A DNA stretch of 7,877 nt, from NCBI GenBank assembly GCA_028819945.1, contig JAPPKQ010000275.1, positions 1 to 7,877 on the forward strand, in the 5' to 3' direction. Position 1 is the stretch's first letter. The number at the start of each line of letters is the position of its first letter. Origin of the DNA: a bacterium. Lineage in GTDB: Bacteria > Actinomycetota > Acidimicrobiia > Acidimicrobiales > CATQHL01. The notes beneath the pieces were generated by a model. The model made no database searches and was not told the origin of the DNA. It saw only the letters and a program-made list of their open reading frames with translations. Positions 1 through 5,512 of this stretch are shown piece by piece. The translations under genes were made by a program, and so were the position numbers.

Positions 1-507
1 CACGAGACCACCACGAACCTCATCGGCAACGGACTGCACGCCCTGCTCGCACATCCCGACCAACTCGAGCGCTTGCGCGCCAACGACGACGGCGACTACC
101 TGCGGGCGGCGACGGAGGAGATCCTGCGCTTCGACGGCCCGTCCAAGATGCAGGTCCGCATGGCGGCCACCGACATCGACATGGACGGCCAACTGATCCG
201 CCGCCACGACATGGTCTACCTGGTGCAGGCCGCCGCCAACCGGGACCCCGACGTCTTCGCCGAGCCCGACCGCTTCGACCTCGAGCGCAACCCCACCGAG
301 CACGTGGGCTTCGGATTCGGTCTGCACTACTGCCTCGGCGCCGCGGTGGCGCGCCTGGAGGGTTCGATCGCGCTCGACGCCCTCGCCCGGAGACTGCCCG
401 ACCTGCGCCCCGGCCCCGAGCCCCCCGAGTGGCACCCCACGCTCATCAGCCGGGGGATGTCCTCGTTCTGCGTGTCCTACACCCCCAGCGAGGGGACCGT
501 GGCGTGA
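1..507 (+). CDS. Cytochrome P450, 3'-terminal part (5' end outside window)
   Basis: This is the C-terminal 168 residues of a bacterial soluble cytochrome P450, a haem monooxygenase that inserts one oxygen atom from O2 into a substrate using electrons from a redox partner. Reading frame 1 is open from base 1. The first residues (HETTTN) are the end of the I-helix oxygen-activation motif. The ExxR salt-bridge motif of the K-helix is E40-I-L-R43. The haem loop FGFGLHYCLG spans residues 104-113 and has Cys111 as the axial ligand, followed by an AAVAR helix start. Roughly 230-240 N-terminal residues expected for a class I P450 of about 400 residues lie to the left of the window. Its stop codon overlaps the GTG start of the next gene by 4 bases, so the two are probably co-translated. 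The substrate cannot be deduced. No ferredoxin gene is visible nearby. Confidence 0.95.
   Translation, partial: HETTTNLIGNGLHALLAHPDQLERLRANDDGDYLRAATEEILRFDGPSKMQVRMAATDIDMDGQLIRRHDMVYLVQAAANRDPDVFAEPDRFDLERNPTEHVGFGFGLHYCLGAAVARLEGSIALDALARRLPDLRPGPEPPEWHPTLISRGMSSFCVSYTPSEGTVA
491..495 (+). promoter_or_regulatory. Ribosome binding site deciding the SDR start
   Basis: AGGGG lies 8 bases before the GTG at 504, inside the end of the P450 reading frame. It supports the GTG at 504 over the longer in-frame extension back to 429. That extension would add 25 residues of no SDR character, encoded by P450 sequence in another frame. Confidence 0.6.
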
Positions 508-1274
508 ACGCTCCGGACACGCCACTCGTCTCCCTCGCCGGCAAGCGGGCCGCCGTCACGGGGGCCAGCGGCGACATCGGCCGGGCCATCGCGCTGACCC
601 TCGCCGGCGCCGGCGCCGACATCGCGCTCCTGGCACGCCGGCGCGAGCGCCTCGAGGCCCTCGCCGCCGACCTTCGGGCACTGGGTCGCCGGGCCGCCGC
701 GCTGCCGGTGGACGTGACCGACGGCGAGGCTCTGGCCACGGCCGCCACATCCGCCGCCGAGCAACTCGGGCCCATCGACATCCTCGTGAACAACGCCGGC
801 GGGGCCCGCTTCCTGGCCCCCGCGCTCGAAGTCGCCGAGGGCGGCTGGAACAAGACCGTGGCGCTCAACCTCACCGCTCCGTTCCTCTGCGCGCAGGCCT
901 TCGGCGGCCCGATGGTCGAACGGAGCGGTGGCTCGATCGTGAACGTGGGCTCCGTGGCCGGCCTGCGCCACCTCGCCGGCATGTCGGCCTACAGCTCGGC
1001 CAAGGGAGGACTGTTCGCCCAGACCCGTGCCCTGGCACGGGAGTGGGCGCCGCACGGCGTGCGGGTCAACGCCGTCGCCCCCGGCTACGTTGCCACCTCC
1101 GGCTGGGACGCCTTCGACAGCGAAGAGGTCACCGCGGCCTCCGAGCTCAGCATCCCGCTCGGCCGCTGGGCCACCGCCGAGGAGGTGGCCGCCCCCGTGG
1201 CCTTCCTGGCCTCCGACGCCGCCTCCTACATCACCGGCGCCACCCTCATCATCGACGGCGGGATGCTCGCATGA
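504..1274 (+). CDS. Short-chain dehydrogenase/reductase (SDR, classical type)
   Basis: This is a 256-residue NAD(P)-dependent oxidoreductase of the classical SDR family, which interconverts alcohols and ketones. The Rossmann cofactor motif TGASGDIG is at residues 19-26. NNAG is at 96-99, and the tetrad residues are N122, S150, Y163 and K167 (YSSAK). Asp70 at the end of beta-3 (PVDVTD) contacts adenine in relatives. The basic run ARRRER at residues 44-49, after beta-2, hints at NADP(H) preference, but this is inference. The C-terminal PLGRWATAEEVA and ITGATLIIDGG blocks are typical of FabG-like members. The GTG start overlaps the upstream P450 stop (GTGA), giving translational coupling. A likely role is to oxidise the hydroxyl group made by a P450 of the cluster. 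FabG-type reductase activity is the alternative, but no fatty-acid synthesis genes are nearby. Confidence 0.93.
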   Translation: MNAPDTPLVSLAGKRAAVTGASGDIGRAIALTLAGAGADIALLARRRERLEALAADLRALGRRAAALPVDVTDGEALATAATSAAEQLGPIDILVNNAGGARFLAPALEVAEGGWNKTVALNLTAPFLCAQAFGGPMVERSGGSIVNVGSVAGLRHLAGMSAYSSAKGGLFAQTRALAREWAPHGVRVNAVAPGYVATSGWDAFDSEEVTAASELSIPLGRWATAEEVAAPVAFLASDAASYITGATLIIDGGMLA

Positions 1275-1293
1275 CCCCGCGAGGAGGAACACC

Positions 1294-1842
1294 ATGAGCA
1301 GTGATCTGGAGCGCCGCATCGCCCGCATCGAGGCCCGGGAGGCGATCCGCGAGCTGGTCTTCGACTACTCGGTGGCCGTGGACGACCGGGACTACGGGCG
1401 CATCGGCGAGATCTTCTGCGCCGACGCCACCTTCGCCCACGCCGACGGGCGCGATTCCACCGAGGGCCGCGACGCCATCGTGGACTTCTACCGGTACCGC
1501 ACCGGCCTCATGGGGCCGACCTACCACTACCCCCACAGCCACCGGATCGACTTCGACGACGACGACCACGCCACGGGGACGGTGCTCGCCCACGCCGAGC
1601 TGGCGCTGGAGGGCACGACCTATCAGGTGGGGCTGCGTTACGTCGACACGTACCGGCGCGAGGACGGCACCTGGCTCTTCGGCTCGCGCACGATCTGCTT
1701 CCTGTACTTCATGCCCCTCGGCGACCTGGTGAACGGTGGGCTCGGCGCCCCCGATCGCAAGCGCTACCCCGACGTCGGCCCGATCCCCGCCGACCTCCCG
1801 GAGACGCTGGCAACCTGGCGCGCCGCCAAGGGCCTCGACTGA
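1294..1842 (+). CDS. SnoaL-like / NTF2-fold family protein
   Basis: This is a 182-residue protein of the SnoaL-like (NTF2 fold) superfamily, most like the SnoaL_4 type. The N-terminal helix pair and first strand are recognisable: IRELVFDYSVAVDDRDYGRI and then IGEIFCADATF at residues 38-48. They are followed by HYPHSHRIDF at 78-87 and a strand region ending in GTWLFGSRTICF. Family members include cyclases, dehydratases, isomerases and aromatic-ring dioxygenase small-subunit relatives. They share a cone-shaped pocket, so the reaction cannot be assigned. Y25, D30, H81 and H83 are candidate pocket residues by position only. The ATG follows a strong GAGGAGG (1281-1287), and the gene starts 19 bases after the SDR stop, so the same operon is very likely. 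Such proteins commonly accompany P450 and SDR genes in actinobacterial steroid, terpene or aromatic catabolic clusters. Confidence 0.87.
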   Translation: MSSDLERRIARIEAREAIRELVFDYSVAVDDRDYGRIGEIFCADATFAHADGRDSTEGRDAIVDFYRYRTGLMGPTYHYPHSHRIDFDDDDHATGTVLAHAELALEGTTYQVGLRYVDTYRREDGTWLFGSRTICFLYFMPLGDLVNGGLGAPDRKRYPDVGPIPADLPETLATWRAAKGLD

Positions 1843-1856
1843 CCGCGGCCGCCAAT

Positions 1857-1886
1857 CTGTCGTGATCGAACCACCGCGCATACTCT
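1857..1886 (+). promoter_or_regulatory. Possible promoter upstream of the aldolase gene
   Basis: The 77-base gap between the SnoaL-like gene and the aldolase gene contains TACTCT at 1881-1886, which fits the TANNNT -10 pattern. CTGTCG at 1857-1862 lies 18 bases upstream as a weak -35. ACTCT-GAG-AGAGT (1882-1894) is a small inverted repeat overlapping the -10 and could be an operator. The match is weak and read by eye. Read-through from upstream is equally possible. Confidence 0.3.
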
Positions 1887-1919
1887 GAGAGAGTCCGACC
1901 GACGCAAGGACGAATCACC

Positions 1920-2618
1920 ATGACCACCGCCCCAGCCGCGAACTCCCCCGAAGTGATCGGCGACATCGTGACCGCCTGCAAGGCCCTCGCCGCCAACGGC
2001 TGCGACACCGGGATCGGCGGCCATGTCAGCGTCCGGGCGCCCGGCGAGGACGCCCTCTGGATCAACGCCTTCGACCGCACCCTCGGCGAGGTGGGCCGCG
2101 ACGACGTGATGAAGCTCGACTACGAGGGCAACCTGCTCGAGGGCAACCGCTTCATCAGCCCAGGCTGGGAGTTCCATGCCGGCATCTACGGCCAGCGCTC
2201 CGACGTGAACTCGATCGTGCACACGCACTCGTTCTGGATCTGCGCCCTGGCTTCGATGGCGCGGCCGCTGAAGATGCGCCACAACCTGTGCACCCTCTTC
2301 TACGAGGACCAGGTCATGAGCCCCGACGACGACTTCGCCTCGATCGGGCCGGTGATCGGGACCTGCTCGACCGTGCTCATCCCGTGGCACGGGGGCATCA
2401 CCGTCGGGCGCAGCCTGCCGCGCGCGGCCGCCCTCCACGTCACGCTCGACCAGATGGCCCGGCTGGATGTCACGCTGGAGCCCACCGGGGCGCCGGAGCT
2501 TCCCACCGAGACCCGGCTTCCGATGCGCAAACTCATCGACGAGGTGGCCGGCTACCTGGAGCAGACCTGGGATCTCATGGGCCGGCAGGCCGCCGACTAC
2601 CGCCACCGGGGCGCCTGA
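1920..2618 (+). CDS. Class II aldolase/adducin family protein
   Basis: This is a 232-residue protein of the class II aldolase/adducin family, whose enzymatic members use a metal ion for retro-aldol cleavage, epimerisation or decarboxylation. The metal site is complete: HTH at residues 101-103 and H157 in WHGG are the likely ligands. E84 in PGWEFH matches the catalytic acid/base position of fuculose-phosphate aldolase relatives. The block RSDVNSIVHTHS is strongly diagnostic. Two spots differ from the sugar-phosphate aldolases: the N-terminal GxGHVSVR replaces the usual SGNxSxR phosphate-binding loop, and WHGG replaces NHG. This suggests a substrate without a sugar phosphate, which is inference. 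AAGGA at 1906-1910 is the ribosome binding site. The gene sits between the SnoaL-like and P450 genes on the same strand, implying a carbon-carbon cleavage or decarboxylation step in the cluster. It could also be a non-catalytic member. Confidence 0.9.
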   Translation: MTTAPAANSPEVIGDIVTACKALAANGCDTGIGGHVSVRAPGEDALWINAFDRTLGEVGRDDVMKLDYEGNLLEGNRFISPGWEFHAGIYGQRSDVNSIVHTHSFWICALASMARPLKMRHNLCTLFYEDQVMSPDDDFASIGPVIGTCSTVLIPWHGGITVGRSLPRAAALHVTLDQMARLDVTLEPTGAPELPTETRLPMRKLIDEVAGYLEQTWDLMGRQAADYRHRGA

Positions 2619-2679
2619 CCGGCACGCATCGCCTGCGCTGTAGCCCGACCCATCCGCACGACCAGAGGAGAGCCGAGAC

Positions 2680-3909
2680 ATGACAGCCGTTGCCGCCTCG
2701 ACGGGACCGGACATCCTGGCGCCGGAGTTCAACGCCGACCCGTATCCGTTCTACGCCGAGATGCGGGAGCGATACCCGCTGTACCACCACGAGGTCTCTG
2801 GGTTCTGGATGGTGTCTCGCTACCGGGACGTCGAGCGGGTCTTCAAGGACGGCGAGTCGTTCTCGAGCCGCAACTACGAGTGGCAGAACGAACCCATCCA
2901 CGGTGGCCGCACGATGCTGCAGCTCGACGGCCGGGAGCACTCCGCCCACCGCAACATCGTCGGCCCGCAGTTCCGCGGCGCCTACCTCGAGACGCGGGTG
3001 CGGGACATCATCGAGCACACCGCGCACAAGCTGATCGGCCAGTTCGAGTCCGACGGCCACGTGGACCTGCGCGAGCAGTTCACCAAGAAGTTCCCGCTGG
3101 ACGTGATCATGTACATGATCGGCCTCCCGCTGGAGGACCACGAGACGTTCCGCCGCTGGGTGGACCTGGGCATCGAGTTCCAGGCCAACTTCGCCGGCGA
3201 CCCGGAGGTGGAGCGGCGCGGTCTCGAGGCGCAGGCGCAGTTCGCCGACTACCTCACGCCCATCATCGCCGACCGGCGAGGGAATCCCGGCGAGGACCTG
3301 CTGTCGAAGATGCTGGAGGGGAGTTCCGACGGCATCACCATGGAGGACTGGGAGGTGCGGGCCTTCACGAGCCTGCTGGTCAGCGCCGGCGGGGAGACGA
3401 CCGACAACGCTCTGGCCTCGATGGTGTGTCGCCTCCTCGAGGATCCCGAGCAGATGGAGGCCGTGCGGAACGACCGATCACTGATCACTGCGGCGCTGGC
3501 CGAGACGCTGCGCCACTCCGGACCGGTGCAGATGATCATGCGCCAGGCCGAACGCGACACCGAGCTGTCCGGCGGCGTGGTACCTGCCGGAGGCACCGTG
3601 GCCTGCGTGCTGGGCGCTGCCAATCGCGACCCCGACCAGTTCGCCGATCCCGACACGTTCGATATCCACCGCGCCGACTTGAACGTGGCGAAGGCGTTCA
3701 ACGCCGCCGCCAATCACGTGGAGTTCGCCCTCGGGCGGCACTTCTGCGTGGGGGCGCATTTGACCCGGGTGGAGGTGGACGTCGCCATGGACGCCCTGCT
3801 GGACAGACTCCCCGGGATGGACTTCGCGCCCGGTTTCGAGGCCGACGAGACCGGCATCTTCACCCGCGGGCCCCGCCACGTGGACCTCGTCTTCCAACCG
3901 GCCGCCTGA
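2680..3909 (+). CDS. Cytochrome P450 (complete)
   Basis: This is a complete 409-residue soluble bacterial cytochrome P450 with no membrane anchor. The N-terminal NADPYPFYAEMRERYPLY region is typical of actinobacterial P450s. The C-helix HSAHR is at residues 87-91. The I-helix oxygen-activation motif AGGETT is at 236-241, the K-helix ExxR motif is E275-T-L-R278, and AANRDPDQFADPDTF follows at 313-327. The haem loop FALGRHFCVG is at 349-358 with Cys356 as ligand. The second position of the loop is Ala instead of the more common Gly. GAGGAG at 2665-2670 lies 9 bases before the ATG. It is a second P450 beside the partial one at the left edge. The haem-loop and tail sequences differ considerably, so they are not a recent tandem duplicate and probably oxidise different positions or intermediates. 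The redox partner is not in the window and the substrate is unknown. Confidence 0.96.
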   Translation: MTAVAASTGPDILAPEFNADPYPFYAEMRERYPLYHHEVSGFWMVSRYRDVERVFKDGESFSSRNYEWQNEPIHGGRTMLQLDGREHSAHRNIVGPQFRGAYLETRVRDIIEHTAHKLIGQFESDGHVDLREQFTKKFPLDVIMYMIGLPLEDHETFRRWVDLGIEFQANFAGDPEVERRGLEAQAQFADYLTPIIADRRGNPGEDLLSKMLEGSSDGITMEDWEVRAFTSLLVSAGGETTDNALASMVCRLLEDPEQMEAVRNDRSLITAALAETLRHSGPVQMIMRQAERDTELSGGVVPAGGTVACVLGAANRDPDQFADPDTFDIHRADLNVAKAFNAAANHVEFALGRHFCVGAHLTRVEVDVAMDALLDRLPGMDFAPGFEADETGIFTRGPRHVDLVFQPAA

Positions 3910-3941
3910 GGCCCGCACGTTTGGCGCAGCGGCCTGAGACC

Positions 3942-3982
3942 CGGTCAGGGTTCGGTCAGGGTTCGGGCAGGGTTCGGCGGGC
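3942..3982 (+). repeat. Three 11-bp tandem direct repeats, possible operator
   Basis: CGGTCAGGGTT occurs at 3942-3952 and again at 3953-3963, followed by the one-mismatch copy CGGGCAGGGTT at 3964-3974. In another phase it reads GTTCGG at 3950, 3961 and 3972, each 11 bases apart, or about one helical turn. Tandem 11-bp direct repeats are the operator style of OmpR/PhoB-fold activators, including PhoP and SARP regulators in actinobacteria. The array sits 45-86 bases before the DUF1330 start. Regulator binding is inferred from the spacing only. A weak 5-bp hairpin, CCTGA/TCAGG (3933-3937 and 3945-3949), overlaps its left end. Confidence 0.55.
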
Positions 3983-4027
3983 ATCAGCTTTCCCCGACTG
4001 CCCCACGAGGATCGAGGAGATCTGCCG

Positions 4028-4348
4028 ATGGCGGTGTACCTAGTCTCCAGCATCACCGTGCGGGACGAGGAGCAGCGGGACGAGTACGAAGACCGAGGCC
4101 TGGCGCTCCTGGAGTCCTTCGGCGGCAAGGCCATCGTCGACAGCGGCTCCATCAACTTCCTGCGCGGCGACTGGAAGCCGCGGCGGCTGATCATCGTGGA
4201 CTTCGAGGAGATGGACGACCTCCGAGCCATGCTGGATTCCGACGAGTTCGCCAGGCTGAGGGAACTCGCCGCCGGCGCCATCTACGGGGATCTCGTTTTC
4301 GTGGATGGCATCAAGCCGGCCACGCTGAGCCGTGGCGCACCGAGGTAA
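4028..4348 (+). CDS. DUF1330 domain-containing protein
   Basis: This is a 106-residue protein of the DUF1330 family, which has a ferredoxin-like dimeric alpha/beta-barrel fold. Diagnostic blocks are RDEYEDRGLALLESFGGK (residues 17-34), FLRGDW (44-49), the PRRLIIVDFEEMDDLRAM strand-helix (51-68) and DSDEF (70-74). The length is normal for the family. Its biochemical function is not established. Proteins with this fold often act as small monooxygenase-like or isomerase-like accessory enzymes. GAGGAG at 4014-4019 lies 8 bases before the ATG. It is 118 bases after the P450, the longest gap among the intact genes of the left-hand cluster, and that gap holds the 11-bp repeats. It may therefore have its own promoter, although no convincing -10 is visible. 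Confidence 0.88.
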   Translation: MAVYLVSSITVRDEEQRDEYEDRGLALLESFGGKAIVDSGSINFLRGDWKPRRLIIVDFEEMDDLRAMLDSDEFARLRELAAGAIYGDLVFVDGIKPATLSRGAPR

Positions 4349-4396
4349 CCCTGACGACCGGAGTCCAAGCCACCGGCTCGCAACGGTGAGCATCCC

Positions 4397-4642
4397 GTGA
4401 ACGTGCGCCGCGACGGCGACGCCGGAGCAGCCGCCCGGCACGCTGCCGAGACGCTCTCCCGGGTGCAACCGCTGTGGCGCCTGGCGGAGAAGGTGGCCCC
4501 GGCGCACACCGCGCTCGTGGTGGTGGACGTCCAGAACGACTTCTGCTCACCCGAAGGAATGATGAGCGCCGAAGGCCTCGACGTCGGCTCCGCCGTGACC
4601 ACTGCCGAGCGGCTGGAGGGCTTCATCGCCTCGGCCCGGTAA
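4397..4642 (+). pseudogene. Truncated isochorismatase-family cysteine hydrolase (N-terminal fragment)
   Basis: This is an 81-codon fragment of an isochorismatase-like hydrolase, a family that cleaves amide or enol-ether bonds with an Asp-Lys-Cys triad. The first core strand, TALVVVDVQNDFCSPEG (residues 38-54), carries the triad Asp (D44). The fragment ends at R81 with TAA, while intact members run to about 180-230 residues. The Lys and nucleophilic Cys are therefore absent. No continuation of the fold was found in any frame downstream to 4921, so this is a deletion or replacement rather than a frameshift. The GTG start at 4397 has no good Shine-Dalgarno sequence. The reading frame stops 13 bases before a nested palindromic element, which suggests that insertion or recombination at the element removed the rest. 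It is probably inactive. Confidence 0.75.
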
Positions 4643-4655
4643 CCGAGAGTCCTGG

Positions 4656-4699
4656 ATTCCGGCCCCGGATCAAGTCCGGGCCAGGCTCTTCGCCGGAAT
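4656..4699. repeat. REP-like nested palindromic element
   Basis: The outer arms ATTCCGGC (4656-4663) and GCCGGAAT (4692-4699) are perfect inverted repeats. Inside them CCCGGA (4664-4669) and TCCGGG (4675-4680) pair around a 5-base loop, TCAAG. Flanking GG/CC bases extend the inner stem with one bulged C. The form TGGATTCCGG...CCGGAATGACG resembles the dispersed palindromic intergenic repeats of many bacterial genomes. There is no T-run, so an intrinsic terminator is less likely. Only one copy is in the window. Confidence 0.65.
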
Positions 4700-4823
4700 G
4701 ACGAGCCGGCGAGGGAGGAGCCGGGAGCCGATTCGCGACGCCTTGCGCCCGCGCGAAGGAGCGAACGGCACCCCGGACCCCGACCGGGCAACCGCCAATT
4801 GCCGAGAGCGGGAATCAATCTTA

Positions 4824-4852
4824 TTGTCGAGTGTTTTGGTCGGGATTCATGT
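4824..4852 (+). promoter_or_regulatory. Candidate promoter of the carbonic anhydrase gene
   Basis: TTGTCG (4824-4829) resembles a -35 box. A 17-base spacer leads to TCATGT (4847-4852), which is a poor -10. The argument is mainly the drop in GC content about 70-110 bases before the gene. It is a low-confidence call. Confidence 0.25.
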
Positions 4853-4909
4853 ACCCTTTCCCGGTCGGTCGACGGCCGACTGCCGGCACTGCAATCGCAC
4901 CGGAGAATC

Positions 4910-4915
4910 GGAGGA
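4910..4915 (+). promoter_or_regulatory. Ribosome binding site deciding the carbonic anhydrase start
   Basis: GGAGGA lies 6 bases before the ATG at 4922. It fixes that start in preference to the longer open frame reaching back to 4799, whose extra residues match nothing in the family. Confidence 0.7.
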
Positions 4916-4921
4916 TCACTC

Positions 4922-5416
4922 ATGTCCGAGACAGCAACGATGCTCGAAGCCAACGCCGCCTACGTCGACGGCTTCAGCGAGGGCAACAAGCCCATGCCCC
5001 CGGCCCGCGGGGTGGCGGCGGTGGTCTGCATGGACGCCCGCATCCATCCCTCGGAGATGCTGGGGCTGACCCTGGGCGACGCACACGTGATCCGCAACGC
5101 CGGCGGTCGGGTGTCCGACGACGCCATCCGCTCGCTCATCATCTCCTCGACCCTGCTGGGCACCAAGGAGTTCCTCGTCGTACACCACACCGACTGCGGG
5201 ATGCTCACCTTTTCCAACGACGACCTGCGGGGCATCCTCGCCGAGCGGCGCGGCAGCGACGCCGGCGACATCGACTTCCTGCCCTTCGGCGACCTCGAGC
5301 AGAGCGTCCGCGATGACATCGCGACCATCCGCGCCAGCGACCACCTCGACCAGTCGATCCCCGTGCGGGGATTCATCTACGACGTGGACACCGGGGCACT
5401 CCACGAGGTGAACTGA
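4922..5416 (+). CDS. Beta-class carbonic anhydrase (Rv1284-like)
   Basis: This is a 164-residue beta-carbonic anhydrase, a cytoplasmic zinc enzyme that interconverts CO2 and bicarbonate. The zinc ligands are C36, H89 and C92, seen as CMDAR at 36-40 and HHTDCGM at 88-94. The catalytic D38-R40 dyad is intact. Strong landmarks are the N-terminal PMPPARGVAAVVCMDARIHP, then HVIRNAGGRVSDDAIRSLII, and the C-terminal RGFIYDVDTGALHEV. Length and blocks agree with the short mycobacterial type represented by M. tuberculosis Rv1284 (canA), a comparison made from memory. The gene follows a 279-base non-coding stretch and is probably transcribed alone. It could supply bicarbonate or recycle CO2 from decarboxylation, but no functional tie to the upstream P450 cluster is shown. 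All key residues are present, so it is expected to be active. Confidence 0.94.
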   Translation: MSETATMLEANAAYVDGFSEGNKPMPPARGVAAVVCMDARIHPSEMLGLTLGDAHVIRNAGGRVSDDAIRSLIISSTLLGTKEFLVVHHTDCGMLTFSNDDLRGILAERRGSDAGDIDFLPFGDLEQSVRDDIATIRASDHLDQSIPVRGFIYDVDTGALHEVN

Positions 5417-5464
5417 CCGCCGACGCAGACACCCCGAAGCCCGGCTACGTCGGCCCGCTCGTTG

Positions 5465-5497
5465 CCGGCCTCGCCGGTCAGGCGGCTCGTCTGCCGC
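5465..5497. terminator. Possible bidirectional hairpin terminator between convergent genes
   Basis: Two short stems stand in the 96-base convergent gap: CCGGC-CTC-GCCGG (5465-5477) and GCGGC-TCGTCT-GCCGC (5482-5497). An 8-base direct repeat, TCAGGCGG, occurs at 5478 and 5498. There is no T-run on either strand, so rho-independent termination is only a possibility, as is usual for high-GC actinobacteria. Confidence 0.3.
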
Positions 5498-5512
5498 TCA
5501 GGCGGGCGGGCC

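Larger units (their letters stand above)
4643..4921. other. Non-coding junction between hydrolase fragment and carbonic anhydrase
   Basis: I see no supported gene in this stretch. It holds the REP-like element at its left end, then a GC-rich segment with a loose inverted repeat (TTCGCG 4732-4737 and CGCGAA 4752-4757). After that comes a locally AT-richer stretch at about 4809-4858 that may be the carbonic anhydrase promoter, and a small stem GTCGG/CCGAC (4864-4868 and 4876-4880) in the probable leader. Open frames crossing it have no recognisable protein character. Confidence 0.6.

Noticed and set aside
73..507. A complete small gene starting at the TTG at 73
   Set aside because: The same frame is open to base 1 and encodes the I-helix motif before 73, so this is the tail of a longer P450.
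477..1328. 283-codon open frame on the - strand opposite the SDR gene
   Set aside because: It is a high-GC shadow. The protein is Gly/Ala/Arg-rich with no motif, while the + strand frame has the full SDR signature and a ribosome binding site.
1764..2732. 322-codon open frame on the - strand opposite the aldolase gene
   Set aside because: Its composition is that of a third-position shadow and it has no recognisable domain. It covers two genes and a spacer.
3942..3982. A CRISPR-like or satellite array
   Set aside because: The units are 11 bp with no spacers and there are only three copies, so an operator-type repeat is the better reading.
2880..4043. 387-codon + strand frame inside the second P450
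   Set aside because: It is an Arg/Pro/Gly-rich out-of-frame reading of the P450 gene and matches nothing.
4656..4699. The palindrome as an intrinsic terminator
   Set aside because: It has nested symmetry with the outer arms 28 bases apart and no T-run, which fits a REP-like repeat better, although some transcript-ending effect is possible.
4799..4921. N-terminal extension of the carbonic anhydrase
   Set aside because: The extra residues have no family similarity, and GGAGGA with good spacing points to the ATG at 4922.
4698..5069. 123-codon + strand frame across the junction
   Set aside because: It has no Shine-Dalgarno sequence, no motifs and a biased composition, and it overlaps the carbonic anhydrase gene out of frame.
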